In this document: positions 52,121 to 63,039 of the stretch, piece by piece
Numbering within the stretch: the stretch's first letter is position 1
Layout: each line of letters opens with the position of its first letter
Assembly: GCF_001886735.1 (NCBI RefSeq)
Contig: NZ_CP018081.1
Span: 186,001-250,000 of the forward strand
Reading direction: 5' to 3'
DNA length: 64,000 nt
DNA from: Sulfitobacter alexandrii
GTDB lineage: Bacteria > Pseudomonadota > Alphaproteobacteria > Rhodobacterales > Rhodobacteraceae
The notes under the pieces: model-generated
What the model was told of the DNA's origin: nothing
What the model saw: only the letters and a program-made list of their open reading frames with translations
The model's database searches: none
Program-made: the position numbers and the translations under genes

Positions 52121-52468
52121 TCACTCTGCCACAGCGGGGGCGCGCGTCTCCAGAGACCGCACCCGCCGCCAGTCCAGCCCGGCGAACAGCGCCTCGAACT
52201 GGGCGCGATTCAGGGTCATCGCACCATCCCGGATCGCGGGCCAGGTGAAGGTGCTCTCCTCCAGCCGTTTGTAGGCCATGACGAGACCGCTGCCGTCCCA
52301 GAACAGGATCTTCATCCGGTCTGCGCGCTTCGCCCGAAAGATAAAGACCGTCCCGGTGAACGGATCTTCGGTCAAGGTCGACTGCACCAAGGCTGCCAGT
52401 CCATCATGCCCCTTGCGGAAGTCTACCGGCTTCGTCGCCACCAGGATGCGGACCCCTTGGGACGGCAT
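52121..52468 (-). CDS. tnpB: IS66 accessory protein TnpB
   Basis: ATG 52468 gives 115 residues; a start two codons earlier is possible. VRILVATKPVDFRKGHDGLA, GTVFIFRAKRADRMKILFWD and GLVMAYKRLEESTFTWP are the IS66 Orf2 signatures. The start overlaps the tnpA stop (TGATG). Confidence 0.95.
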   Translation of the reverse strand: MPSQGVRILVATKPVDFRKGHDGLAALVQSTLTEDPFTGTVFIFRAKRADRMKILFWDGSGLVMAYKRLEESTFTWPAIRDGAMTLNRAQFEALFAGLDWRRVRSLETRAPAVAE

Positions 52469-52887
52469 CAGCATGTGGGCGCTTCCAGAGCACGCACGAT
52501 CGCGGCGATCCGATCTGCCGACGTGTCGGGCGACAGCTCTATCCGGGTCGTTCCCTTGACGATCCGGATCACCTGCTGGGGCTTCGCGTCGGAAGGCTCG
52601 GGCGTCTCCGTCGGATCGCAAATGACCAGAGGCGCGAAGGCCGGCTCTCCGAGCTCCGCCGGAGGGAGAACCAGCTGCCCCTGCTTTGCCAGACGCCGCC
52701 AAGCCGAGAGCTGGTTCGGGCGGATGCCATACTGACCGGCAACCGCATTCACAGTCGCACCCGGCTCCAGGGTCTCTGCCACAGCACGAGCCTTCACGTC
52801 GTCCGGCCAGCGCCGATGACCTGACCCGTAGATCTCGACGCCCAGAGATCTGAGAAACGAATTTGTCGCGCACATTGCGAAACGCAC
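52468..52887 (-). CDS. tnpA: IS66 accessory protein TnpA
   Basis: The 139-residue protein carries an N-terminal helix-turn-helix (RWPDDVKARAVAETLEPGAT, then NAVAGQYGIRPNQLSAWRR) and a C-terminal part rich in charged residues, typical of IS66 Orf1. It overlaps tnpB and probably binds the element ends. Confidence 0.92.
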   Translation of the reverse strand: MRFAMCATNSFLRSLGVEIYGSGHRRWPDDVKARAVAETLEPGATVNAVAGQYGIRPNQLSAWRRLAKQGQLVLPPAELGEPAFAPLVICDPTETPEPSDAKPQQVIRIVKGTTRIELSPDTSADRIAAIVRALEAPTC

Positions 52888-52960
52888 TCCACATCATGAG
52901 ATGGGTATCACCTCGCAGTGCCGGAGCTCATCTACAACGTGGGGTGCAGCCGCCGCTTAC

Positions 52961-53622
52961 GGTCCTTCCAGGCGCTTGACCCAGATTTCGTCGCCAACCA
53001 GATCGACTCTGTGCTCGAGGACGTGCGCATCGACGCGGTGAAGATCGGCATGATCGCCAACGCCGGGATCGCCCGCGCGGTGTCCGACCGGCTGCGCCAT
53101 CACGCGGCGCGCAACATCGTGCTGGACCCGGTGATGGTGGCGAAAAGCGGTCACGCGCTGCTGGATCCCGAAGCGGTTTCGGCGCTGCGCGAGGCGCTGG
53201 TGCCTCTGGCCACGGTCATCACGCCGAACCTGCCCGAGGCCGCCGTCCTGCTGAACCGTCCCGACGACTGGACCGCCGCGACCATGACCGCCGCCCTGCC
53301 CGAACTCCTGTCTCTCGGCTCCGAGTACGTCCTGCTTAAAGGCGGGCATCTGGAGGGCGCGCACAGCACCGACCTGCTGGCCGGTCCCGAGGGTATCCAG
53401 ACCCTGCGCGCGCCCCGCATCACCACGACCAACGATCACGGCACGGGCTGCACCTTGTCCTCGGCCATTTCCGCGCTCCTGCCGCATCACGACATGGCCG
53501 AGGCCGTGACCCGCGCCAAGGCCTACCTGCATGCGGCGCTGGCCCAAAGCGATGCGCTGGACGTGGGCCACGGGCACGGGCCGGTGCATCATTTCCACGC
53601 GCTCTGGGCGTCAGACGGTTAG
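52961..53622 (+). pseudogene. thiD: thiD, C-terminal fragment
   Basis: From the second target duplication the frame continues [52 protein letters not shown] and [20 protein letters not shown], the ribokinase-fold ThiD core with the catalytic GTGC. A spurious start inside the element (52918) could yield a fragment lacking the substrate-binding N-terminus. The end overlaps convergent thiE by 12 bases. Confidence 0.9.
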
Positions 53623-54245
53623 CGCGTCGATCCTGTCCCTGAGGGCGCGGGCGGCGGCCTCGGGGTCGGGCTGGCCGCAGATGGCGGAAACCACGGCGAC
53701 GCCCTGCGCGCCGGCCTTCAGGACCTGCGCCACGTGCTCGGCCTTCAGCCCGCCGATCGCCACGGCGGGCACCGGGCTGGCAGCAACCTGCGCCGCCAGC
53801 CCTTCGAAACCCACAGGCGCCTTGTGATCCAGCTTGGAAGGCGTGGCAAAGACCGGCCCCGCACCGATGTAGTCGACCAGCGCCGGATCGACGGCGGCGG
53901 CCAGCGCGGGTGTCTCGACCGACAGGCCCAGCACCATCGCCGGACCGATCCGGGCGCGGGCCTCGGTCACGGCCATGTCGCCCTGCCCGATGTGCAGCCC
54001 GTCCGCACCAATCGCAACGGCGGCCTCCACGTCGTCGTTCACGATCAGCACCACGCCGGTTCCGGCCAGCGCCGCCTTCAGTGCCCGGCCAGTCTCGATC
54101 ATCCGCGCGGTGCCTGCCGCCTTGTCGCGCAGTTGCACAACCGTCGCCCCGCCCGCGACGGCAGCGCGGGCGGTTTCGACCAAGCCGACCCCGGCGCACA
54201 GGCCGGGATCAAGCACGAGGTAAAGCGAGAGGTCAGGGCAGCGCC

Positions 54246-54249
<4 letters not shown>
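53611..54249 (-). CDS. thiE: thiamine-phosphate synthase
   Basis: ThiE joins hydroxymethylpyrimidine diphosphate and thiazole phosphate. The 212-residue TIM barrel has VVQLRDKAAGTARMIETGRA, GVVLIVNDDVEAAVAIGADG, LHIGQGDM, IGAGPVFATPSKLDHKAP and VPAVAIGGLKAEHVAQVLKA. It is third in thiC-thiM-thiE and overlaps thiM by four bases. Its substrate HMP-PP requires ThiD, which is broken here. Confidence 0.93.
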
Positions 54250-57066
<2,817 letters not shown>

Positions 57067-57134
57067 GGGTGAGTGCCCGCAGGCTGTTCTGGGCGCGCGC
57101 AAATGTCAACGCATGATAAGAGGGGCCATTATCG

Positions 57135-57407
57135 TTACCACTCGGGCGGGTGATTTGAGACTGTCCGGAATCCGCGCGCCTCGGTATATTGCTCAGACTT
57201 GTGCCACGCCCGGGCGGTTTCGATATCGGGGAATTCCACGACGACGGTGCGCAGACTGTCATCCTCGCCTTCCAACTTTTCTGGCGTTGCCCCCCGAACA
57301 ACGAACCGGCCCCCGAAGGCCTGCACCGCCGGACTGGAACGGGCTGCGTATTCCTTGTAGGCTTCGGCGTCACTTATCTTCACTCTTGCAAGAACCAGTG
57401 CCGGCAT
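57135..57407 (-). CDS. DUF1330-family protein
   Basis: The 90-residue ferredoxin-like protein has MPALVLARVKISDAEAYKEY, FGGRFVVRGATPEKLEG and FPDIETARAWHKSEQYTEAR, all typical of DUF1330. ATG 57407 follows GGAGAAGGCGAA. The family is a dimeric alpha/beta barrel found near catabolic genes; a role in substrate binding or a minor step is possible. It is last in the minus-strand catabolic cluster. Confidence 0.88.
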   Translation of the reverse strand: MPALVLARVKISDAEAYKEYAARSSPAVQAFGGRFVVRGATPEKLEGEDDSLRTVVVEFPDIETARAWHKSEQYTEARGFRTVSNHPPEW

Positions 57408-57432
57408 TTCGCCTTCTCCGTGTTTTTGTTGT

Positions 57433-58200
57433 CTAGTTCGCGGTCACCAGCGCCCCATCATACAGGATCTGCTGACCAGAAATATAGTCGTTGTCGTCCG
57501 ACAACAAAAACGCGGCCATCCGCGCGTAGCCTTCGGGCGTTCCATACCGGCGCAATGGAACCGTCGCCAAGGTCTGCGCGCGCACGTCATCGACACCGAT
57601 ATTGCGCTGCTTCGCGTAGGAGTCGTTCCACTCGCGAATACGGCCTGTTTCAACATATCCCGGCGCCAGGGCGTTGAGCATGATCCCTTCCGGCCCGAGT
57701 TCAAGTGCCGCCGTCTTGAGCGCATTGACCAGCGCGGCGCGGAGACTGTTTGACAGGCCAATACCGGCATAGGGCGACTTGACGGTAAAAGACGACACCG
57801 CCACAACCCGTCCGCTTTCGGCTTCCTGCATTTGCGGCACCAACGCCCGCAGCACACGCAAAGGGCCATTCACCATGATTTCGACCGATTGTGACCAATC
57901 CTCATCCGTGATGGCCATCAACGGCTTGACCGGCGGTCCGCCGTGGTTGAGCAGCAAGGCACTGGCCCCGCCCAGACCGCTGGCGGTTTCTGCCAATGCA
58001 GCCGCGACCGCGGGTTCGGCAACACTGCCGGGCACAATTTCGATCCGCACGTCATGGCGAGCGCGCAGCGTATCGGCGGCCTCTTTGGGATTGCGCGATG
58101 AAAGCACCAGATCATACCCGCGTTTTGCCATTTCCTCGGCCACGGCGAATCCCAGCCCGGAACGGGCGCCGACAACAACGCAAACCTGATTTCTGCTCAT
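57433..58200 (-). CDS. SDR-family oxidoreductase
   Basis: The 255-residue short-chain dehydrogenase has the cofactor motif GARSGLGFAVAEEMA near residue 12 and NHGG at ~85. The usual Tyr-x-x-x-Lys is replaced or shifted: after VVAVSSFTVKSPYAGIGLSN the place of YxxxK is taken by PYAGIGLSNSLRA without a Lys at +4, so catalysis may be altered. A similar layout is seen in the second SDR of this cluster. The substrate is unknown. Confidence 0.82.
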   Translation of the reverse strand: MSRNQVCVVVGARSGLGFAVAEEMAKRGYDLVLSSRNPKEAADTLRARHDVRIEIVPGSVAEPAVAAALAETASGLGGASALLLNHGGPPVKPLMAITDEDWSQSVEIMVNGPLRVLRALVPQMQEAESGRVVAVSSFTVKSPYAGIGLSNSLRAALVNALKTAALELGPEGIMLNALAPGYVETGRIREWNDSYAKQRNIGVDDVRAQTLATVPLRRYGTPEGYARMAAFLLSDDNDYISGQQILYDGALVTAN

Positions 58201-58260
58201 ATCAAATCCTCAGTTCGTGGCTGGCTCAGGGCCTCAGGCCGTGCACACAGTCCCGCCAGG

Positions 58261-58962
58261 TCAGGACGGTGTGTTTCCGATTTCGGATTCCCTGTCGTTC
58301 ACCCGGCGCCAAGCGATAAGATCCTCAATCGAGATCAACTTGAGCCCATAACGGCGGGAAAAGGCCGCCAGGTCGGGGAGTCGAGCCATTTCGCCGTCGG
58401 CCAGCGCAATCTCGCAGAGCACGCCGCCGGAGTAGCGCCCAGCCAAACGCGACAGGTCCAGCGATGCCTCGGTGTGTCCGGGACGTCCAAGCACCCCTTC
58501 GGGGTGTGCGCGCAGCGGAAAGACATGGCCGGGACGGTTGAAATCGCCCGGCACGCGGTTGGCGTCGGTCAGCGCACGGATGGTTTTTGCCCGGTCAGAC
58601 GCCGAAATTCCCGTGGTTGTCCCTTCGCGCAGATCACAGGTGATTGTGAACCCGGTGCTGAGAAACTCGGTGTTGTTCCCCACCATCTGCGGCAGGTCCA
58701 ACTGCTCCAGGCGCTCGGCGGACAGTGACACACAAATCAGCCCCCGCCCCTCGGTCGCCATGAAGTTGATGTCGGCAGGGGTGACCGCGTCAGCGGCCAT
58801 GATCAGATCGCCCTCGTTCTCGCGGTCAGCGTCATCAACGACGATCACCATCTCGCCGCGCGCAATCGCGGTGATCGCATCCTCCACCCTATCCAGCACA
58901 ATCGGCGAAACGATCTCGCCTTCCAGCAGATTCAGGCTGACTACATTCGCCATCGTGTTCAT
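58261..58962 (-). CDS. ribB: 3,4-dihydroxy-2-butanone 4-phosphate synthase
   Basis: RibB turns ribulose 5-phosphate into the four-carbon riboflavin precursor. The 233-residue protein carries only this domain (no GTP cyclohydrolase II): VVDDADRENEGDLIMAADAV, TEGRGLICVSLSAERLEQL, STGFTITCDLREGTTTGISA, SDRAKTIRAL and GRPGHTEASLDLSRLAG. Lying in a cluster with a flavin monooxygenase and an FMN reductase, it is probably an extra copy that raises flavin supply during catabolism. Confidence 0.93.
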   Translation of the reverse strand: MNTMANVVSLNLLEGEIVSPIVLDRVEDAITAIARGEMVIVVDDADRENEGDLIMAADAVTPADINFMATEGRGLICVSLSAERLEQLDLPQMVGNNTEFLSTGFTITCDLREGTTTGISASDRAKTIRALTDANRVPGDFNRPGHVFPLRAHPEGVLGRPGHTEASLDLSRLAGRYSGGVLCEIALADGEMARLPDLAAFSRRYGLKLISIEDLIAWRRVNDRESEIGNTPS

Positions 58963-59039
58963 TGGGTTACCTCGGCAGTTCCAGTACAGTAGCTTTGGAT
59001 CGTCTTTCCTGCGATTTGGGTCATTCGCTTTCCTTCCCT

Positions 59040-59777
59040 TTAGATCGCCCGGACTAGCCCGCCATCCACAAGCAGGCCCTGGCCGGTGATGTATCCGGAG
59101 TCCTCGGAAAGCAGGAAGGCAATCGTCGCACCCATTTCATATTCGACTGCCGCATATCGCCCCATCGGGATCTTCGCCAGCGCCTCGGGTTTGCTGGGAT
59201 AATTGTCGACGAAGCCGGGCAGCACGGCATTGATCCGCCAGCCTTCGCCGCCGTGGCGGGCGACGCAGAGCTTGAGAAAGCCTGACAACGCGGCCCGGAA
59301 GACCGCCGATAACGGATAGGTCAGTTCCGGTTCACGTGCGGCATAGGTCGAGACCGATACCGCCGCTCCCGACTTTTGCCGCGCAAAAATCGGGGCCAGG
59401 TGCCGCATCGCGCGGACCGTCGGCATCAGGATGATTTCCATCGCAGTGTGCCAGTCGTCGTCGGTGAGCTCCAGGATTTCTCCCTTGGGCGGATGGCCGG
59501 TATTGATGACGGCGCCATCAATCCGTCCGTGAAGATCCATCGCGGTCGAAATGAGCCGGGCGATGTCGTCATCGTTGGTCACGTCTCCGCGCAGGGCCGT
59601 TGCGCCCAGTTCCGCGGCCGCGGCTTCGATCTTTTCCGAACGCGACATCAGCACGAGTGACCAGCCGCGCGCCGCCAATGCGCGGGCCGCGCCCAGCCCG
59701 ATGCCCGAGCTCGCCGCCGTCACCACGGCGACCTTGGCCCGCTGCGTTTCCCCGCCATTGGTTACATCGCCCTGCAT
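59040..59777 (-). CDS. SDR-family oxidoreductase
   Basis: ATG 59777 follows AAGGAGGCGGCG; a longer frame to 59849 is less likely. The 245-residue protein has VVTAASSGIGLGAARALAA near residue 18, INTGHPP in the place of NNAG, and VSVSTYAAREPELTYPLSAV, where the active-site Tyr pattern is again not YxxxK (PLSAVFRAAL follows). It ends YITGQGLLVDGG, the SDR C-terminal motif. It is paralogous in layout to the SDR at 57433. Confidence 0.82.
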   Translation of the reverse strand: MQGDVTNGGETQRAKVAVVTAASSGIGLGAARALAARGWSLVLMSRSEKIEAAAAELGATALRGDVTNDDDIARLISTAMDLHGRIDGAVINTGHPPKGEILELTDDDWHTAMEIILMPTVRAMRHLAPIFARQKSGAAVSVSTYAAREPELTYPLSAVFRAALSGFLKLCVARHGGEGWRINAVLPGFVDNYPSKPEALAKIPMGRYAAVEYEMGATIAFLLSEDSGYITGQGLLVDGGLVRAI

Positions 59778-59830
59778 CGCCGCCTCCTTGGTTGGCGCGG
59801 CAACACCAGCCGCGCCGGTCACATGTTTTC

Positions 59831-60709
59831 TCAGATGTCGGGCATCCACAAATCTGGCACGTATTCGTACCCCGATCCATTGCGCACCACATGACCAAAG
59901 CCCGGGAACTCCAGGTGCATCCCGCCGATGGCCAGACGGTCCGCAGAAATACGATCCAGGATACGATGCCGCGTTTTGCGGGCAAGGTCGACGTCCACGT
60001 CAAAAGCCAGACCGACGTCGGGACGGGCAATCTGCACCACCGGCACGTGGGTAATATCACCCCAGATCAGCAGTTCTTCGTCACCGCTGGACAGGTGATA
60101 ACCGCTGTGGCCAGGGGTGTGGCCCGGCAAGGCTTCGCGGCGCATGCCGGGAATGATCTCTTCCTCGCCGATTGCGTGCCAGCGGTCGCCATAGGCCTTG
60201 CGCAGCTGTGGCGCGTAGGAGTTGACCTGTTCGGATACGCCCACTTCGTCGGTCGGCGGCTCACCCCCAAGCCAATGTTTCTCTTCGTCTACCGACAGAA
60301 AGACTTCGGCCCGCGGGAAGATCGCAGCCCCGTCGTCGTCCAGCATACCGCCGGCATGGTCAGCGTGGATATGGGTCAAGGCAATGCGGTCGATCTGGTC
60401 AGGTGTCACCCCAACCACCGCCAGATTGTCCACCACCTTTCCGAGCGTCGGTCCCATCAGATTGCGTGCACCGGTGTCCACCAACGTGCGCGAACCGCCC
60501 TTCTCAATCAGATAGGCACCGATGGTAATATGCGGATCGCCGGGGCGAAAGCGGCCTTCCAGGGTTTTCTTCACCTCGTCGGGCGCCATGCCGACCATTA
60601 CCTCGGCCGGCACCGGAACGATACCGTCGTTGATCGCCGTGACCACAAAGTCGCCCACGCGCCTGCGGTAAATGCCCGGCGCTTGCCGGATCGATTGGTC
60701 GTCAGTCAT
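59831..60709 (-). CDS. metallo-beta-lactamase-fold hydrolase
   Basis: ATG 60709 (MTDDQSIRQAPGIYRRRVGD) follows AGGAGACGCAA; 292 residues. The zinc site is ALTHIHADHAGG, LPGHTPGHSGYH, IWGDITHV and the late LAIGGMHLEFPG. This variant resembles quorum-quenching lactonases and related hydrolases of the MBL superfamily. In a catabolic cluster it may open a lactone or ester produced by the luciferase-like monooxygenase (Baeyer-Villiger-type chemistry); this is inference. Confidence 0.85.
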   Translation of the reverse strand: MTDDQSIRQAPGIYRRRVGDFVVTAINDGIVPVPAEVMVGMAPDEVKKTLEGRFRPGDPHITIGAYLIEKGGSRTLVDTGARNLMGPTLGKVVDNLAVVGVTPDQIDRIALTHIHADHAGGMLDDDGAAIFPRAEVFLSVDEEKHWLGGEPPTDEVGVSEQVNSYAPQLRKAYGDRWHAIGEEEIIPGMRREALPGHTPGHSGYHLSSGDEELLIWGDITHVPVVQIARPDVGLAFDVDVDLARKTRHRILDRISADRLAIGGMHLEFPGFGHVVRNGSGYEYVPDLWMPDI

Positions 60710-60893
60710 TTGCGTCTCCTCCGCGTTGTGTCTCTTATTAGTTTGCGAAGACGCCAAGCCCCCGCGTCCGCGCGATCAGGACAATTCGGCCGTCCGGTTC
60801 AAGACCGTTATGATACGGCTGAAGCACTATTCTGCATCGCCATCGGGTCCGAATATACCCATGAAATACCTGACGGGAGTCAGCATCCGATCT

Positions 60894-60940
60894 CCTCGCG
60901 CCCCTGCGCCGCTCATCGCAGTGGCGCGAGGGACTTTTTT
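60894..60940 (+). terminator. plus-strand terminator without an assigned gene
   Basis: CCTCGCGCC (60894-60902) pairs with GGCGCGAGG (60923-60931), followed three bases later by TTTTTT (60935-60940). All neighbouring genes are on the minus strand; here the A-tract would precede the hairpin. It may end an unannotated plus-strand transcript or act weakly in the other direction. Confidence 0.5.
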
Positions 60941-60962
60941 CATTGCCTGAAGCCGGAGGGTA

Positions 60963-62234
60963 TCAGAGCGGCTGATCGCGCCAAGTGCCCTCGCGCAGTT
61001 CTTTGCGGAAGGTCGGCTTGCGCTGTTCCAGCTTGATGCCGAGCTTCGGCAGAACTTTCTCTACCAGCAACTCGTTCGAACGCAGCAGTTTGTCGACCGG
61101 GCCCGGTCCAACGCCGATCCAGGGCACGATCATTTCCATGCCGTAGGTCTCGATCATCTTCTCCATCTTGGCGGCCACGGTATCTACCGAGCCGGCAATC
61201 GCGAAGCCGCGATCCACCATCGATTCATAGGTGTTGGGGATCGGCCCCTCTTCGCCCGGGCGCCGCAGCGCCTCGTTGAAGCCAAAGTGATCGTGCCAGC
61301 CGGTCCAGATATAGCCAAGCGCGTCCTTGCCGATATTGAAGGCCTCTTCGTCGGTATCGGCGACAACGATGTCGCGAAAGTGACCCACGTTCTGACCCCA
61401 TTTGACGTTGGGGTCGCGGCCCACTGCCTCGGAATGGTAGGCATCGAGGCACATCCGCAGGGTCTCGTCGATGGGCGTGAAGACGATCGGCCAGGCCCCT
61501 TCCTGCGCCGCCCATTTCATGGTGTTGGGGCTGAGCGTGAAGGGCACCATCATTTCGATTGTCGAGGGATCCTGAAGGGTGTTCGGCGCGATGCCGATCT
61601 TTTTCAGGATATCGCCATCAACCATGTCCGGCGCCATTTTTTTGGTCTTCGGGTGATCCCACTTCACGTTTTCGGGCGGAATCTGCCAATGCTTGCCTTG
61701 ATACGAGAAGGTCCTGTTGTTCAGGAGTCCTTTGATCACGTCATAGGATTCCTGGAAGAGTTCCCGATTGCGCGCATCGTTGGTGGCGTAGTCGGGATCG
61801 GTCGCAAAGGTCGCCACGGCGCCGTTCTTCTGGCCGATCGTAGTGACGTGACGTGCCTGATAGCCCCGCGCAAAGCCGGTGAACATGCGGCCTTCGGAGA
61901 AATGATCCAGCATCGCCAAATCCTCGGCCACGAGGATCGGATTGCGCGCCGGAAGCACGGTGGCCATCTGGCCGATGCGGATGCGTTTGGTGAAGCCGGC
62001 GGCCCAGGAACCCAGCAGGATCGGATTGTTTGAAATCTCCAAGCCTTCCAGATGAAAATGGTGCTCCGAAAAGGCGACGAAGTCAAAGCCGAGGTCTTCG
62101 AGCTGCTTGATCACGCGGGCGTGTTCGTTCAGCGACCGCTGGTAGTAAGTCGGGTTGGCTCCTGGGTACTGCTCTGATTGTAACTCATCGTGTTTCGCGG
62201 CCGCAGCCGGTAGCAGAAACGCTCCAAATCGCAT
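60963..62234 (-). CDS. luciferase-like (LLM-class) flavin monooxygenase
   Basis: The 423-residue protein is of the bacterial luciferase superfamily: GFDFVAFSEHHFHLEG near residue 50, WAAGFTKRIRIGQMATVLPA, NPILVAEDLAMLDHFSEGR and a C-terminal GMEMIVPWIGVGPG. Such enzymes use reduced FMN from a partner reductase to oxygenate a substrate. The flavin reductase gene just upstream and RibB in the cluster supply the cofactor. AAAGGAGAAAACAC precedes ATG 62234. The substrate is unknown. Confidence 0.9.
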   Translation of the reverse strand: MRFGAFLLPAAAAKHDELQSEQYPGANPTYYQRSLNEHARVIKQLEDLGFDFVAFSEHHFHLEGLEISNNPILLGSWAAGFTKRIRIGQMATVLPARNPILVAEDLAMLDHFSEGRMFTGFARGYQARHVTTIGQKNGAVATFATDPDYATNDARNRELFQESYDVIKGLLNNRTFSYQGKHWQIPPENVKWDHPKTKKMAPDMVDGDILKKIGIAPNTLQDPSTIEMMVPFTLSPNTMKWAAQEGAWPIVFTPIDETLRMCLDAYHSEAVGRDPNVKWGQNVGHFRDIVVADTDEEAFNIGKDALGYIWTGWHDHFGFNEALRRPGEEGPIPNTYESMVDRGFAIAGSVDTVAAKMEKMIETYGMEMIVPWIGVGPGPVDKLLRSNELLVEKVLPKLGIKLEQRKPTFRKELREGTWRDQPL

Positions 62235-62328
62235 GTGTTTTCTCCTTTCTTGATTTACGTATCAACGCCGGGGCGATGTCTTTCCGATGTTCCCGCCCTC
62301 CACCTCCAAAGCGAATCGGGCGGGTCAT

Positions 62329-62901
62329 TCAACTCTTGCGAATGGCAAACTCCGTGACCTGATCGGCGATTGTGTCGAGTTGGAAGCGCACGGCGGCATC
62401 CACACAGACACCCGCGTCATCGAAGACTTTTTGGGTGGAATTGATCATCCCGCCCATTGGCGTCGGCCAGCCGCGCAGCGCATGGACAATGGCGCGAAGC
62501 GCGGACAGCGTTTGACCAGCGGCCTGCCAACCTGCGCCGCAAGCGATCGAGCCCACCGGCAGCCCATCGAAATACACGCGGGCATCGCGGTTCATGTCTT
62601 CGGTATAATCGAGCGCATTCTTCACTAGCCCGGAGACCGAGCCGTGAAAGGCGGGAGAGCACAAGACCAGCCCATCGCATTCGCGCATCAGCGCGATCAT
62701 CTCCTGGGCGGCCGCGCTGCGCTCGGCAGACTCGGGCGAATAAAGCGGTAGGTTCAGCGCCTGCCCGGAAATCAGTTTTGTGCGGGCACCGCGCTCCTCG
62801 GCTCGTGCAAGCACATGGTGCAGGGCTTTTTGCCCGGTGGACTGATTCCGCAAAGTTCCACCGACCCCCAGAATCAGGGGGCGGTTCTTTTCTCTCATCA
62901 T
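62329..62901 (-). CDS. NAD(P)H-dependent FMN reductase
   Basis: The 190-residue flavodoxin-fold protein has LILGVGGTLRNQSTGQKALH for the FMN phosphate, CDGLVLCSPAFHGSVSGLVK and NALDYTEDMNR for the isoalloxazine site, typical of SsuE/MsuE-like reductases. It lies just upstream of the LLM oxygenase on the same strand and probably feeds it reduced FMN. GGGAGGACATCTTCA precedes the ATG pair. Confidence 0.9.
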   Translation of the reverse strand: MMREKNRPLILGVGGTLRNQSTGQKALHHVLARAEERGARTKLISGQALNLPLYSPESAERSAAAQEMIALMRECDGLVLCSPAFHGSVSGLVKNALDYTEDMNRDARVYFDGLPVGSIACGAGWQAAGQTLSALRAIVHALRGWPTPMGGMINSTQKVFDDAGVCVDAAVRFQLDTIADQVTEFAIRKS

Positions 62902-63039
62902 TGAAGATGTCCTCCCTAGGCCTTCAGTCGAGCCGCCGCCTCACTCTCTCTGGCGTTTCGCAGCATCGACAAGAATGAGGTTATTACTCATCCCGACAAC
63001 ATCGCAAAACTAACTGTCTTCTGTTCACTCAGCGAACGC

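Larger units (their letters stand above)
50482..52960. mobile_element. IS66-family insertion sequence in thiD
   Basis: The 2,479-bp element has imperfect ~22-bp ends, GTAAGCGGCGTCTACGCCCC on the left and, inverted, GTAAGCGGCGGCTGCACCCC on the right. It is flanked by an 8-bp target duplication GGTCCTTC (50474-50481 and 52961-52968), the size made by IS66. It holds tnpA, tnpB and tnpC, all intact and on the minus strand, so the insertion is probably recent and potentially mobile. Confidence 0.95.
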
